Assembly (NCBI RefSeq): GCF_001942305.1
Contig: NZ_MKKE01000085.1
Span: 1 to 64,000, forward strand
Direction of reading: 5' to 3'
Source: Saccharomonospora sp. CUA-673
GTDB lineage: Bacteria > Actinomycetota > Actinomycetes > Mycobacteriales > Pseudonocardiaceae
Length of the DNA: 64,000 nt
Below are positions 35,756 through 44,802 of this stretch, in pieces (position 1 is the stretch's first letter; each line of letters starts with the position of its first letter). A program made the position numbers and the translations under genes. A model generated the notes under the pieces. That model was not told where the DNA came from. It ran no database searches and saw only the letters and a list, made by a program, of their open reading frames with translations.

Positions 35756-36803
35756 TCAGCCCGGTGTCATTCCTCCCCGGAACGTGGCGCGGTACACGCT
35801 GGGGGAGACGCCGAGCACACTACGGAAGTGCTGGCGCAGCGATGCGCCGGTACCGAATCCGACGTCGGTCGCGATGACGTCGACCGGCCGGTCGGTCTCC
35901 TCGAGCAGCCCGCGGGCCCGCTCGAGGCGTTGCCTGGTGATCCATTCGGCCGGTGAGCTGCCCGTTTCCTCGCGGAACCGGCGGGTGAACGTGCGCACGC
36001 TCATCGACTCGCGGGCCGCCAGCTCGTGCAACGACAGCGGTCGCCCCAGGTGTTCCAGCGCCCACTGGCGGGCGCGCCCCGTGGACGACACGCCCGGACG
36101 GGCGACGGGCTGCGGCACGTACTGCGCCTGCCCTCCCTCGCGGTGCGGCGGCACGACGGTGCGGCGCGCGACGTCGGCCGCCACCGCGGCGCCGTGGTCG
36201 CGGCGGATCAGGTGCAGGCACAGGTCGATCCCCGACGCCTCGCCCGCGGACGTCAGCACGTCCCCGTCGTCGGTGTAGAGCACGTCCGGGTTCAGCGCGA
36301 TGCCGGGGAACCGGGCGCGGAAGTCGTCGGCGGACTGCCAGTGGGTGGTCGCGGTCCGCCCGTCGAGCAGACCGGCCGCGGCCAGCACGAACGCACCGGT
36401 GCAGATCGACGCCACCCGGGTGCCCGTGGGCCGCTCGGTGAGTGCCGCGAGCGCCTCGCCAGCCGCGGCGACAGCGTGCCGCCGGCCTCGGGTTCACCCG
36501 GGGCGTGCGTGGCAGGGACGACGACCGTGTCGGCGTGCTCGAGGGCCTCCAGGCCGTGGTCGACGTGGATCGGGAAGTCGGCGTCCGTGGGCACCGTGCC
36601 GGGCTCCTCGGCGCAGGTCACGACCTCGTACAGCCGCCGCGGCGTCGCGGGCGCTCCGGGTCGACGAGGGTGCGGGCCGCACCGAACAACTGGTGGACCA
36701 GGCCGAGTTCCAGCGGCATCACACCCGGGCGTACCAGCACCGCGACGCGGTGGCGGTCTGCGGCGCTGGGCGGTGCCGTGCGGGGCGGTGCCGAACCCGT
36801 CAT
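35756..36803 (-). CDS. GlxA-family AraC-type regulator, two frame slips
   Basis: About 349 residues. The N-terminal DJ-1/PfpI-like domain (RVAVLVRPGVMPLELGLVHQLFG, YEVVTCAEEPG, TRVASICTGAFVLAAAGLLDG) resembles GlxA-type regulators, with the nucleophile-elbow cysteine in SICTGAF. The C-terminal AraC helix-turn-helix pair is SLHELAARESMSVRTFTRRF and VDVIATDVGFGTGASLRQHF. The frame slips near 36660 (CCCC run) and 36476 (GGG run); both are one base short. Divergent from the oxidoreductase gene and likely its regulator. Confidence 0.87.
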
Positions 36804-36873
36804 GGCCCGATTCTTTCACATATCGTCTCATCGGCCACTGGACCGGAGAAGTGGACTGCCCGAGGCTCGGGGC

Positions 36874-37677
36874 ATGCATGGTAGAACCGTGCTGTGGGTG
36901 CACGCCCATCCCGAACCGAGGTCGCTCGGCGCCACGCTGGCCGCCGAGGGCACGCAGGCGCTCGAGGCCGCCGGCCACAGCGTGCTCGCGTCGGACCTGT
37001 ACGCCATGCGCTGGAATCCCGTCGTCGAGGCCGCCGACTTCGGACACGACCCCGGCAGCCGGTTGCACGTCGCCGCCGCGTCCCGGCGGGCCTACGAACG
37101 CGGGACGTTGAGCGCGGACATCGAGGCCGAACAGGAGAAACTGCGCCGGGCCGACGCAGTCGTCCTGCAGTTCCCGCTGTGGTGGCTGGGTCCGCCGGCC
37201 ATCCTGAAGGGCTGGCTGGACCGGGTGCTGGTCGCCGGTTTCGGCTACGGCGTCACCGATCCCGACGCCGGCCGGGTCCGGCGCTACGGTGACGGGCTAC
37301 TGGCCGGCAAACGCGGCCTGATCGTCACCACGATCGGCGCCCGCGAGAGCTCGTTCGGCCCGCGGGGCATCCACGGCGGACTCGAGGACGTGCTGTTCCC
37401 GTTGAACCACGGGATGTTCTGGTACACCGGCATGGCCGCGCTGCCGCCGCTGGCGGTGTACGGCGCCGACCGCGCCGGCGAGGCCGAGGTGCGCCGCGCG
37501 CGGGAACGACTGCGTCGCCGGCTCGGGGGCCTCATCGACCCCGCCGATCCTGCCGCCGAGTCGGCGTTGCCGTACCGCAGCGAGCACGGCGGCGACTACG
37601 ACGGCGATCTGGTGCTGCGGCCGGACCTGCGGCCCGGACGCTCGGGCCTGGACATCCACTACCGCGACGCCGGCTAG
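36874..37677 (+). CDS. Flavodoxin-fold NAD(P)H dehydrogenase (quinone), MdaB/Kef-ancillary type
   Basis: 267 residues. The FMN-binding start TVLWVHAHPEPRSLGATLA, the substrate segment DAVVLQFPLWWLGPPAILKGW and the loop TTIGARESSFGPRGIHGG are typical of the NQO1-like family. It reduces quinones by two electrons using NAD(P)H. ATG 36874 is used; no strong ribosome site is seen. Divergent from the GlxA-type regulator with a 70-bp gap, so the two are probably a regulator and its target. Its stop overlaps the end of a small convergent gene. Confidence 0.88.
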   Translation: MHGRTVLWVHAHPEPRSLGATLAAEGTQALEAAGHSVLASDLYAMRWNPVVEAADFGHDPGSRLHVAAASRRAYERGTLSADIEAEQEKLRRADAVVLQFPLWWLGPPAILKGWLDRVLVAGFGYGVTDPDAGRVRRYGDGLLAGKRGLIVTTIGARESSFGPRGIHGGLEDVLFPLNHGMFWYTGMAALPPLAVYGADRAGEAEVRRARERLRRRLGGLIDPADPAAESALPYRSEHGGDYDGDLVLRPDLRPGRSGLDIHYRDAG

Positions 37678-37915
37678 CCCGAAATGGACCGGTGCTGGTC
37701 CGGCCGCCCGCTTTCGTGGATCCCGGGGTGCAGGCCGGCGCGGTCCAGTGCGTCGGCCCTGGCCTGTCCGCTCTGCCAGATGACCACCAGTCCGGTCACC
37801 ACGTACCTGGCGAAGGCCGGCTCCACCTCGAACGGCAGCCCGGGGTGCCGCACCACGCGCCGATCCCGGCGAGCAGTAGCGTGAGGACCAGTAAGAACAG
37901 TGCCAGGGTCACCAT
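37674..37915 (-). CDS. Small membrane protein, one frame slip
   Basis: About 81 residues. The N-terminal membrane segment is MVTLALFLLVLTLLLAGIG. After a slip near 37866 (a GGG run read as GG) it continues RVVRHPGLPFEVEPAFARYV, then a second hydrophobic stretch VVTGLVVIWQSG and a polar tail. GAAGGAG lies about 11 bp before ATG 37915. Neither half is obvious alone, which is why it is easily missed. I do not recognise a family. Convergent with the quinone reductase gene, with overlapping stops, and divergent from the MocR-type gene. Confidence 0.55.
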
Positions 37916-37960
37916 TGTGTCTCGTCTCCTTCGGGTTCGTGTCCTACTCCTCGTCCCGTG

Positions 37961-37986
37961 CACTAGACTCCTCCGAACACTGGACT
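37961..37986 (+). promoter_or_regulatory. Direct repeat CACTRGACT, probable MocR binding site
   Basis: CACTAGACT (37961-37969) and CACTGGACT (37978-37986) are 17 bp apart start to start, just upstream of the MocR-type regulator gene. MocR-family regulators typically bind such direct repeats in front of their own gene. Confidence 0.5.
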
Positions 37987-37999
37987 GGAGTAAGTGCCA

Positions 38000-39506
38000 A
38001 TGGAACGAGAAGTGGACCGTTTTCCGCGGGTCGGCGAGCTGACGGCCGTCCTGGGCAACTGGACCGTCGGCGGCGGTCCGCTCTACCGCAAGCTCGCGGA
38101 CGCGATGGCCGGGGCCGTCGAGGACGGGGCATTGCGAGCAGGACAGCGCCTGCCTCGGAACGGGAACTGGCGAAGGCGCTGGCCGTCAGCCGGTCGACCG
38201 TCGTCGCCGCCTACGACGATCTGCACACGCGTGACCTCCTCGAACGGCGGCAGGGCAGCGGTACCCGGATCAGCCGGGCCGCGCGCGCCGCCCGCTCGGA
38301 CGGCCGGGTGAGCGGCGGCCGGGGCACCGCGACGTTCCAGCGGCTGATCGACGGGCCCGGCTCGGTGATCTCCCTGGCCTGCGCCGCCGACGCGGGGGTG
38401 CCCGAGGTGTCCGAGGCCCTCGAGGAGGTCGCCCGCTACGACCTTCCCGGGCTGCTGGCCGATCCGGGTTACCAGACGCGCGGCCTGCCCGCGCTGCGCG
38501 AGGAGGTCGCCCGGTACTACACCGACCAGGGCCTGCCGACCTCGGCCGACGAGGTGCTGATCACCACCGGCGCGCACCAGGCGCTCGTGCTGCTGTCGGA
38601 GGTGTACCTGCGCGGCGCGTCGAGCGTGGCGGTGGAGGCGCCGAGCTGGCAGCCGTGCATCGACGTCTTCCGCGCCGCCGGCGCCGACCTCGTGTCGGTG
38701 CCCCTCGACGACGAGGGCATCGACGACCGGCGGCTCGCCACCGTGCTCGCCGAGCAGCGCCCCTCGTTGCTGTACGTCATGCCGACGTTCCACAACCCGG
38801 CCGGCGTGCTGATGTCCGACGCCCGCCGGCGCCGCGTCGCCGAACTCGCCGCGCGCCACGACGTGCCCGTCGTCGAGGACAACGCCTACGCCGGCTGCGT
38901 GATGGCGGGCGACAGCGGCCCTAACGGGCTCGACGTGCCGCCGCCGTTGTCGACGTATCTGCCCGCCGGCACCGAGGCGGTCGCGGTGGAGTCGCTCAAA
39001 TCGGTGTGGGGCGGCCTGCGGATCGGCTGGATCCGCGGCCCCCGCGGGATCGTCGAACGCTGCGCACGCCGCAAGGCGCTCGCCGACCTCAGCGGTCCGT
39101 TGATCGAACAGGCCGTGGCGGCCCGGCTGTTCCCGCGGCTGCCCGAGATCGTCAAGAAGGGCGCCGTCGAACGCGCGCAACGCTGCGAGTACGCCGAGCA
39201 GATGCTCACCGAGCAGCTGCCCGGGTGGAGCTGGCGCACCCCGGACGGCGGGTCGTCGCTGTGGATCGCGCTGCCCGAGGGCGGGAACTCCGACGTGTTC
39301 GCGCAGATCGCGCTGCGCCACGCGTCGAGATCATCCCGGGGTCCACGATGGACCCGACCGGCGCGCACGACAACTACTTCCGCCTGCCGTTCATGCAGGA
39401 GCCGGACGTGTTCGACGAGCTCGTGCGGCGACTCGCCGGCGCGTGGAGCGACCTGCTCCGCCACGGCCCCGGTGAGGGCGAGGCCCGCGCCCGCACCATC
39501 GTCTGA
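38000..39506 (+). CDS. MocR-family regulator (GntR helix-turn-helix plus aminotransferase domain), two frame slips
   Basis: About 502 residues. The N-terminal GntR winged helix covers residues 25-95 (GPLYRKLADAMAGAVEDG, ERELAKALAVSRSTVVAAYD). The fold-type I aminotransferase domain shows YDLPGLLADPGYQTRGLPAL, MPTFHNPAGVLMS, VVEDNAYAG and the pyridoxal-phosphate lysine in VESLKSVWGGLRIGW. The frame slips near 38147 (CCC run) and 39326 (GG run). Such proteins sense PLP or amino-acid ligands and control nearby genes. ATG 38000 has GGAG 10 bp upstream. The likely target is itself and the divergent small membrane protein. Confidence 0.9.
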
Positions 39507-39515
39507 CCGGACCAC

Positions 39516-39599
39516 GAGTTCTGCGTTCAGGACGGCGAGACCTGCGTTCAGGACGGCGAGACCTGCGTTCGGGCGCGCGAGTTCCGCGTTCGGACACCG
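39516..39599. repeat. 21-bp tandem array 2 (four units, second unit type)
   Basis: Four units of exactly 21 bp, with consensus GAGWYCTGCGTTCAGGACGGC, start 9 bp after the stop of the MocR-type gene. The unit shares the TTCTGCGT core with the other arrays when each is read in the direction of the upstream gene. The rest of the 39507-39698 gap holds nothing else I recognise. Confidence 0.85.
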
Positions 39600-39698
39600 G
39601 GTGTTCGGTCTTCCGTACCGGGCGGCGGGCATCCTGGCACGCGTATCCTGCGGTGGACGCGGTTCGCGGAACCGGTCGCGTGAGGGAGGAGTCGCCCG

Positions 39699-40799
39699 GT
39701 GCCGAAGTTCGCCCGTGCGGGAAGAGCTGTGGGGGCTGCGTTCGCGGTCGGGGGTGCCGCCGGTGGTGCGGTGGTCGCCGCCGACGTGCTGGCCGCGATG
39801 GGCGGCCGGCCGCAGCACTATCCGTCGTCGCCGCAGTTCGTCGAAGGGCGATTCCGCAATACCGAACCGCTGCGTTGGCTGCCGCCGGGCAGCGTGCGCG
39901 ACGCGGCCCGGGACATACTGCGCAGCCGTCGACGGCGCCCGGCGAGCCCGGTGCCGAGCTGCCGTCCGGTGGGCGGCGCCTCGGCGGCGGCGGGTCTGCA
40001 CGTGACCTGGTTCGGTCACGCCTCGACGCTCGTGGAGATCGACGGAGCGCGGCTGCTCGTCGATCCGATGTGGAGCGACCGCGCGTCCCCGTCGCGGATC
40101 GCCGGGCCGCGGCGGCTGCTCGGCCCGCCGTGCGCGCTGCCGGAACTGCCCGAGGTCGACGGGATCGTGTTCTCGCACGATCACTACGACCACCTCGACA
40201 TGCGCACCGTGCGCGAGCTGACCCGCCTGCAGCGCGCGCCGTTCCTGGTGCCGCTCGGGGTGAGCGCGCACCTGCTGCGGTGGGGCGTACCGCCCGAGCG
40301 AATCATCGAACTCGACTGGCACGACTCGGCGCACATCGCGGGCCTGCGGATCACGGCCACGCCCGCCCGGCACTTCTCCGGACGGGGCCTGGTCCGCAAC
40401 AACACGCTGTGGGCGTCGTGGGTGCTGGCCGGCGGCTCCCGGCGCGTGTTCTACAGCGGCGACACCGGCTACTTCCCCGGTTTCGCCCGCATCGGCCGCG
40501 ATTACGGGCCGTTCGACGCGACGTTGATGCAACTCGGTGCCTACGCGCCCAGCTGGCCCGACGTCCACATGACACCGGAGGAGGCCGTCGCGGCGCACGT
40601 CGACGTCGGTGGTGCCGCGCTCGTGCCCGTGCACTGGGGCACCTTCGACCTCGGCCCGCACGGATGGGCCGAACCCGTCGACCGTGCCCGCAAGGAGGCC
40701 GCGGCCCGCGGGGCGCACCTGGTGGTCCCGAAACCGGGGGAGCGCGTCGACCTGGCCACCCCGCCCGACCTCGACCCGTGGTGGGAACCCCTCGGCTGA
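39699..40799 (+). CDS. NAPE-PLD-like metallo-beta-lactamase-fold hydrolase
   Basis: 366 residues. A hydrophobic alanine/glycine-rich N-terminus (AVGAAFAVGGAAGGAVVAADV) may be a membrane anchor. The core resembles NAPE-PLD/UlaG-type enzymes: VTWFGHASTLVEIDGARLLVD in two pieces, SHDHYDHLD (HxHxDH), TPARHFSGRG, YSGDTGYFPGF, and MTPEEAV...HWGTFDL. These hydrolyse phosphodiester or related bonds. GTG 39699 has GGGAGGAG upstream. The stop is followed at once by the 21-bp array hairpin. Confidence 0.87.
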   Translation: MPKFARAGRAVGAAFAVGGAAGGAVVAADVLAAMGGRPQHYPSSPQFVEGRFRNTEPLRWLPPGSVRDAARDILRSRRRRPASPVPSCRPVGGASAAAGLHVTWFGHASTLVEIDGARLLVDPMWSDRASPSRIAGPRRLLGPPCALPELPEVDGIVFSHDHYDHLDMRTVRELTRLQRAPFLVPLGVSAHLLRWGVPPERIIELDWHDSAHIAGLRITATPARHFSGRGLVRNNTLWASWVLAGGSRRVFYSGDTGYFPGFARIGRDYGPFDATLMQLGAYAPSWPDVHMTPEEAVAAHVDVGGAALVPVHWGTFDLGPHGWAEPVDRARKEAAARGAHLVVPKPGERVDLATPPDLDPWWEPLG

Positions 40800-40800
40800 G

Positions 40801-40883
40801 CCGTGTCAGCACCCCACGACGCCGTGTCAGCATCTCGCGTCGCCGTGTTGGCACAAGACGGCGACGCAGAATGCCGACACGGC
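40801..40883. repeat. 21-bp array 3 folded as a 26-bp-arm hairpin
   Basis: Two units in reverse-complement orientation (relative to array 1) are followed by one in forward orientation. The arms 40821-40846 and 40858-40883 pair at 22 of 26 positions around an 11-nt loop. It begins 1 bp after the stop of the MBL gene. The structure could end transcription from both sides or protect the 3' end, although there is no T-run. Confidence 0.8.
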
Positions 40884-40971
40884 AGGAGATGCGCGCGGGT
40901 GCTAGCGTTCGGCCTGTCAACGGTGATCGGCGGCGCGGCGTCCGTGACGGCGCAGCGTCTTTGGGGGTGCG

Positions 40972-41535
40972 GTGGACAACGACACGGGCGACACGGGCGA
41001 CACGGGCGCAGCCGGCGCGACCGGCGCACCTGACCCGGCGGTGCGCCGGGTGCGACTGCGGCCGCCGCGGCATCGCGTGCACCGCAAGGCCGTCGGGTGG
41101 TGGGCCGCCCAGGGCGTCGTGGCCGGCCTGGTGGTCCTGGTCCCGCTCGTCGTGCTGGCCGTCGTGCTGCCCGAGGCCGCGCGGTTCTGGCTGTCGACCG
41201 CCGCGGTCGTGGTCGCCGTCGCCACCGTGGTCGGCGCGGTCCCGCTGCCGCTGTGGTGGTACCGCGTGCACCGCTGGGAGGTCACCGGCGACGCCGTCTA
41301 CACGCGCACCGGCGCGCTGTGGCAGGAATGGCGCGTCGCCCCGATGTCGCGCATCCAGACCGTCGACAGCGAGCGCGGGCCCCTCGAACAGCTCTTCGGC
41401 CTCGCCACCGTCACCGTGACGACCGCGTCCGCGAAGGGGGCGGTGACGATCCCCGGTCTGGACCACCAGCTGGCCGCCGACCTCGTCCGCGAACTCACCG
41501 AGACCACGCAGGCCACGCCGGGCGACGCGACATGA
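40972..41535 (+). CDS. Membrane protein with bacterial PH domain (YdbS-like)
   Basis: 187 residues. Two adjacent helices (QGVVAGLVVLVPLVVLAVVL, STAAVVVAVATVVGAVPLPLWW in part) are followed by a bPH2 domain: YRVHRWEVTGDAVYTRTGAL, RVAPMSRIQTVDSERGPLEQ and LFGLATVTVTTA. The pattern matches YdbS. It is coupled by a 4-bp overlap with a YdbT-like gene. In Bacillus the YdbS/YdbT pair is linked to resistance to antimicrobial compounds; the role here is unknown. Confidence 0.87.
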   Translation: MDNDTGDTGDTGAAGATGAPDPAVRRVRLRPPRHRVHRKAVGWWAAQGVVAGLVVLVPLVVLAVVLPEAARFWLSTAAVVVAVATVVGAVPLPLWWYRVHRWEVTGDAVYTRTGALWQEWRVAPMSRIQTVDSERGPLEQLFGLATVTVTTASAKGAVTIPGLDHQLAADLVRELTETTQATPGDAT

Positions 41536-43088
41536 CCGACCCCGCACCCGCCGACGCCGCCGACCCCGCACCGGAGGACGCCGCACCGGAGGACGCGGCC
41601 GTCCCGTGGCGCCGGCTCGACCCGCGGACGGTCGTGGCGAGCGTGCTCACCGTCGCGGGAGTGTGCGTGGCCGGCGGTGTGCCGACGGCCGTCGGTGTCG
41701 GCTCGGTGTTCTGGTTGTTCGCCGCGATCGTGCCGGCCGCGGTGGCCGCCGTCCTGGGCGCCGTCGTGGTCGAACGGATCCGGTTGCGCAAGACGCGCTA
41801 CCGGATCCTCGCCGACCGGGTGGAGCTCGCGAAGGGCATCGTCGTGCGCACCCGCCGTTCGGTGTCGCGTGAACGCATCCGCACGGTCGACCTGACGGCG
41901 GGTCCGCTCGCGCGGTTCCTGGGCATCGTCACCGCGAAGATCGACACGGGGGAGCAGGGGTCGGGCACCAGTTCGCTGATGCTCTACGCCGTCGCGCGCG
42001 AGGAGGGCGAGCGCCTGCGCGGCGAACTGCTGGACCGTGCGACGGCCCCCGACACCGCCCGCACCGAGGGCAGGCTGGCCACGTTCGACCCGCGGTGGGC
42101 ACGGTACGCGCCGTTGTCGTTCGTCACCCCGATGTTGGGGGTGGCCGCCTACGGCGCCGTGTTGCAGGCCTCCGAATGGTTCGGCCTGCAGACCGGTGTC
42201 GTCTCGTGGGTCATCGACCTGCTGGGCGGTTTCGGTCTCGTCGGCGGCATCGCCGTGGTCGTGGTGTTCGGCGTGCTGATCGGCGTGGTGGGCTCGCTCG
42301 CGGTGTTCGTCGAGATGTGGTGGAACTACCGCCTCGACCGGGAGTCCGGGGGCACCCTGCGGGTGCAGCGCGGTCTGCTGACGTCCCGGTCGATCTCGCT
42401 CGAGGAGCAGCGGCTGCGCGGCGTCGAACTGGTCGAACCGCTGGGCGTGCGGACGGTGGGCGGGGCGCGCGTCGACGCGGTCGCGACCGGACTCCGCGCC
42501 GCCCAGGGCAAGGAGGACCAGGACGACCGCAAGACGTTGCTGCCTGCGGCGCCGCGTGCGGAGGCCGACCGGGTGGCGGCGGTGGTCCTGCAGGAGCAGG
42601 CCTCGCCGACGTCGGCGCAGCTGACCGGGCACCCGCGGGCCGCGCGCGGACGGCGGATCCGCTGGTCCCTGGCCGCCGCGGCGGTGCCGGTGCTGACCCT
42701 CGCCGTGCTCGGCTGGTTGTTGTCGCTGTCGGTGCTGCTGCACCTGGCGTGGATCAGTGCGCTGCTCGGGGTCCCGATCGCGCTGGCGCTCGCGCTCGAC
42801 GCCTACCGCAACCTGGGGCACGCCATCAGCGGCGACTACCTCGTCGCGCGCCACGGGACCGTGCGCCGCGGCACGGTGGCGCTGCAGCGGCGCGGCGTGA
42901 TCGGCTACACCGCGCGGCAGTCGATCTTCCAACGGCGCAAGGGCCTCATGACCCTCACCGCGACGACGGCGGCCGGCGGCGGTGCGTACTCGGTGCACGA
43001 CGTCGACGCGTCGGAGGGTCTGGTGTTCGCCGAGGACGCCGTACCCGGCCTGTTCGGACCGTTGCTGGAAGGCCGGGACGAGCCGTGA
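41532..43088 (+). CDS. Membrane protein with tandem bacterial PH domains (YdbT-like)
   Basis: 518 residues. Helix pairs alternate with three bPH2 domains: RYRILADRVELAKGIVVRTR with RTVDLTAGPLARFLGIVTAK; then MWWNYRLDRESGGTLRVQRG with LEEQRLRGVELVEPLGVRTV; then GDYLVARHGTVRRGTVALQR. The layout and neighbour (a YdbS-like gene directly before it) match the YdbS-YdbT pair. ATG 41532 overlaps the previous stop. The next gene, a PLP enzyme, overlaps its end by four bases, so the three are one operon. Confidence 0.88.
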   Translation: MTDPAPADAADPAPEDAAPEDAAVPWRRLDPRTVVASVLTVAGVCVAGGVPTAVGVGSVFWLFAAIVPAAVAAVLGAVVVERIRLRKTRYRILADRVELAKGIVVRTRRSVSRERIRTVDLTAGPLARFLGIVTAKIDTGEQGSGTSSLMLYAVAREEGERLRGELLDRATAPDTARTEGRLATFDPRWARYAPLSFVTPMLGVAAYGAVLQASEWFGLQTGVVSWVIDLLGGFGLVGGIAVVVVFGVLIGVVGSLAVFVEMWWNYRLDRESGGTLRVQRGLLTSRSISLEEQRLRGVELVEPLGVRTVGGARVDAVATGLRAAQGKEDQDDRKTLLPAAPRAEADRVAAVVLQEQASPTSAQLTGHPRAARGRRIRWSLAAAAVPVLTLAVLGWLLSLSVLLHLAWISALLGVPIALALALDAYRNLGHAISGDYLVARHGTVRRGTVALQRRGVIGYTARQSIFQRRKGLMTLTATTAAGGGAYSVHDVDASEGLVFAEDAVPGLFGPLLEGRDEP

Positions 43089-44128
43089 CCGGCGGTGCGC
43101 GCCGGTCGGCCTTCGGCGCGGAGTTCGACGTGCCTGCCGGCTATCTCAACACCCCGAGCATCGGGATCCCGCCCGTCGCGGTGGCCGATGCCGTCGCCGC
43201 GGCTGTGGACCGTTGGCGGGCCGGCGCCGACGATCCGGGCGACTTCACCGCGTACGTCGACGCCTCGCGTGCGTCGTTCGCCCGCATCGTCGGCGTGTCT
43301 GCCGACCGGATCGCCGTCGGCGGCACGGTCGCCGGGCTGCTCGCGCCGGTCGCGGCGGGGTTGCCCGGCGGGGCGCGGGTGGTGACCGCCCGCAGCGACT
43401 TCACGAGCGTCACGTTCCCGTTCGCGGCGCAGGCCCACCGCGGGGTCACCGTCACCGAGGTGCCGGTGGCGGACCTGCCGGGGGCCGTCGAGGGCCACGA
43501 CCTGGTGGCGGTGAGCGTGGTCCAGTCCGCCGACGGGGCCATGGTCGACCTCGACGCGCTGCGGACGGCGGCGGCCGAGGCCGGTGCGGCGGTGGTTCTC
43601 GACGTCACGCAGGCCGCCGGGTGGTTGCCGCTCGCCGTGGACTGGGCGGACTGGGTCGTCGGCGCCGGGTACAAGTGGCTGCTCACCCCTCGTGGTGCGG
43701 CGTGGCTGGCCGTCCATCCGCGGGCGCTCGACCGCGGGCATCCCGTCGCGGCGAACTGGTATGCGGGCGAGGACCCGTGGGACACGGTGTACGGCCTGCC
43801 GTTGCGGCTGGCGGCGGGTGCCCGGCGATACGACGCGTCCCCGGCCTGGTTGGCGTTCGTCGGCGCGGCCGCCGCGCTCGACCACCTCGCGTCGCTCGAC
43901 GTCCGTGCCGTGCACGCCCACTGCACCGGGCTCGCCGACGAGCTGCGCGGGCGGCTCGGCCTGTCGCCGGCCGGCAGCGCGATCGTGTCGCTGGAGACGT
44001 CGGTGCCCCGAGAACGCCTCGCCGCGGCGGGCGTCCGCGGCAGCATCCGCGCCGGACGGCTCCGCCTGGGCTGGCACCTGTACAACACCGACGAGGACGT
44101 GGATCTGGTGGTTGAGGCCCTGCGCTGA
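43085..44128 (+). CDS. PLP-dependent class V aminotransferase/cysteine desulfurase-like enzyme
   Basis: 347 residues. A fold-type I PLP enzyme beginning FDVPAGYLNTPSIGIPP. The cofactor aspartate and its helix are in VVLDVTQAAGWLPLAVDWAD, and the lysine is in VVGAGYKWLLTPRGAAWL. The C-terminal small domain reads RGSIRAGRLRLGWHLYNT. This resembles kynureninase/isopenicillin N epimerase-like class V proteins; the reaction is unknown. GTG 43085 overlaps the previous stop, so it is in operon with the PH-domain genes. Confidence 0.85.
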   Translation: MTGGARRSAFGAEFDVPAGYLNTPSIGIPPVAVADAVAAAVDRWRAGADDPGDFTAYVDASRASFARIVGVSADRIAVGGTVAGLLAPVAAGLPGGARVVTARSDFTSVTFPFAAQAHRGVTVTEVPVADLPGAVEGHDLVAVSVVQSADGAMVDLDALRTAAAEAGAAVVLDVTQAAGWLPLAVDWADWVVGAGYKWLLTPRGAAWLAVHPRALDRGHPVAANWYAGEDPWDTVYGLPLRLAAGARRYDASPAWLAFVGAAAALDHLASLDVRAVHAHCTGLADELRGRLGLSPAGSAIVSLETSVPRERLAAAGVRGSIRAGRLRLGWHLYNTDEDVDLVVEALR

Positions 44129-44141
44129 CCGTTCATGCACT

Positions 44142-44147
44142 ACCGTC
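44142..44147 (+). promoter_or_regulatory. Putative -10 box (TACCGT), leaderless gene
   Basis: TACCGT ends 7 bp before GTG 44155 with no Shine-Dalgarno sequence between. Confidence 0.45.
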
Positions 44148-44154
44148 ACGGCCC

Positions 44155-44802
44155 GTGTCAGGACAGCAGCCGAACTTCGCCGGAACGAGTGCACCCCGGG
44201 AGGGTGGCTCGCACGAACGTCACGGAATGCATCGGCTGCCGGTGGCCGCGAAGGTGGGCGGGCTGATCGCCATCGCGCTCGTCTCGGGGCTCGTCTGGTG
44301 GCTGATCCGCTACCAGCCCACCACCGAGGGCCACGCCGAGGCGACCGAGGACCCACTCACGAGCGGTGAGTTCGCCTACGAGCAGGTGGCCGGTCCGGAG
44401 GTCTCGGACGACTGCGCGGGCAACTCCTACGGGCGCGTGGTCGAGTGGTTCGAGCAGCAGCCGTGCGAACGGGTGCACCGGTCGCTGTACGAGACCCGCG
44501 ACGGCGACGCGCGGGCGCTCGTGTCGGTCGTGGTCGTGACCATGCCCGAACAGCGCGGCGCGCAGGAACTCAAGGTCACCACCGACACCAACGGGACCGG
44601 CAACGTCAACGACCTGGTGCGCGACGGCACGGCCGGCATCGAGGGTGCGCCGAACGTCGCCCAGGGGCAGTACGCCTCACGGGTGGTCGGGGCGCAGCTG
44701 ACGATCGTCGAGGTGGCCTACTACGCCGACGCGGGCGGGCCGGCCGACCGGCTGGGCGACATCGCCCACGACGCGTTGCGCCTGTCAGCCACGGCCCGGT
44801 AG
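44155..44802 (+). CDS. Membrane-anchored extracytoplasmic protein of unknown function
   Basis: 215 residues. A polar N-terminus is followed by one membrane helix at about residues 33-52 (VGGLIAIALVSGLVWWLI). The rest is predicted outside and has two cysteines in VSDDCAGNSYG and EQQPCERVHR that could form a disulfide. The beta-rich part ALVSVVVVTMPEQRGAQELK is typical of secreted actinobacterial domains. I do not recognise a named family. The 3' end overlaps the convergent ferritin-like gene by 18 bp. Confidence 0.75.
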   Translation: MSGQQPNFAGTSAPREGGSHERHGMHRLPVAAKVGGLIAIALVSGLVWWLIRYQPTTEGHAEATEDPLTSGEFAYEQVAGPEVSDDCAGNSYGRVVEWFEQQPCERVHRSLYETRDGDARALVSVVVVTMPEQRGAQELKVTTDTNGTGNVNDLVRDGTAGIEGAPNVAQGQYASRVVGAQLTIVEVAYYADAGGPADRLGDIAHDALRLSATAR

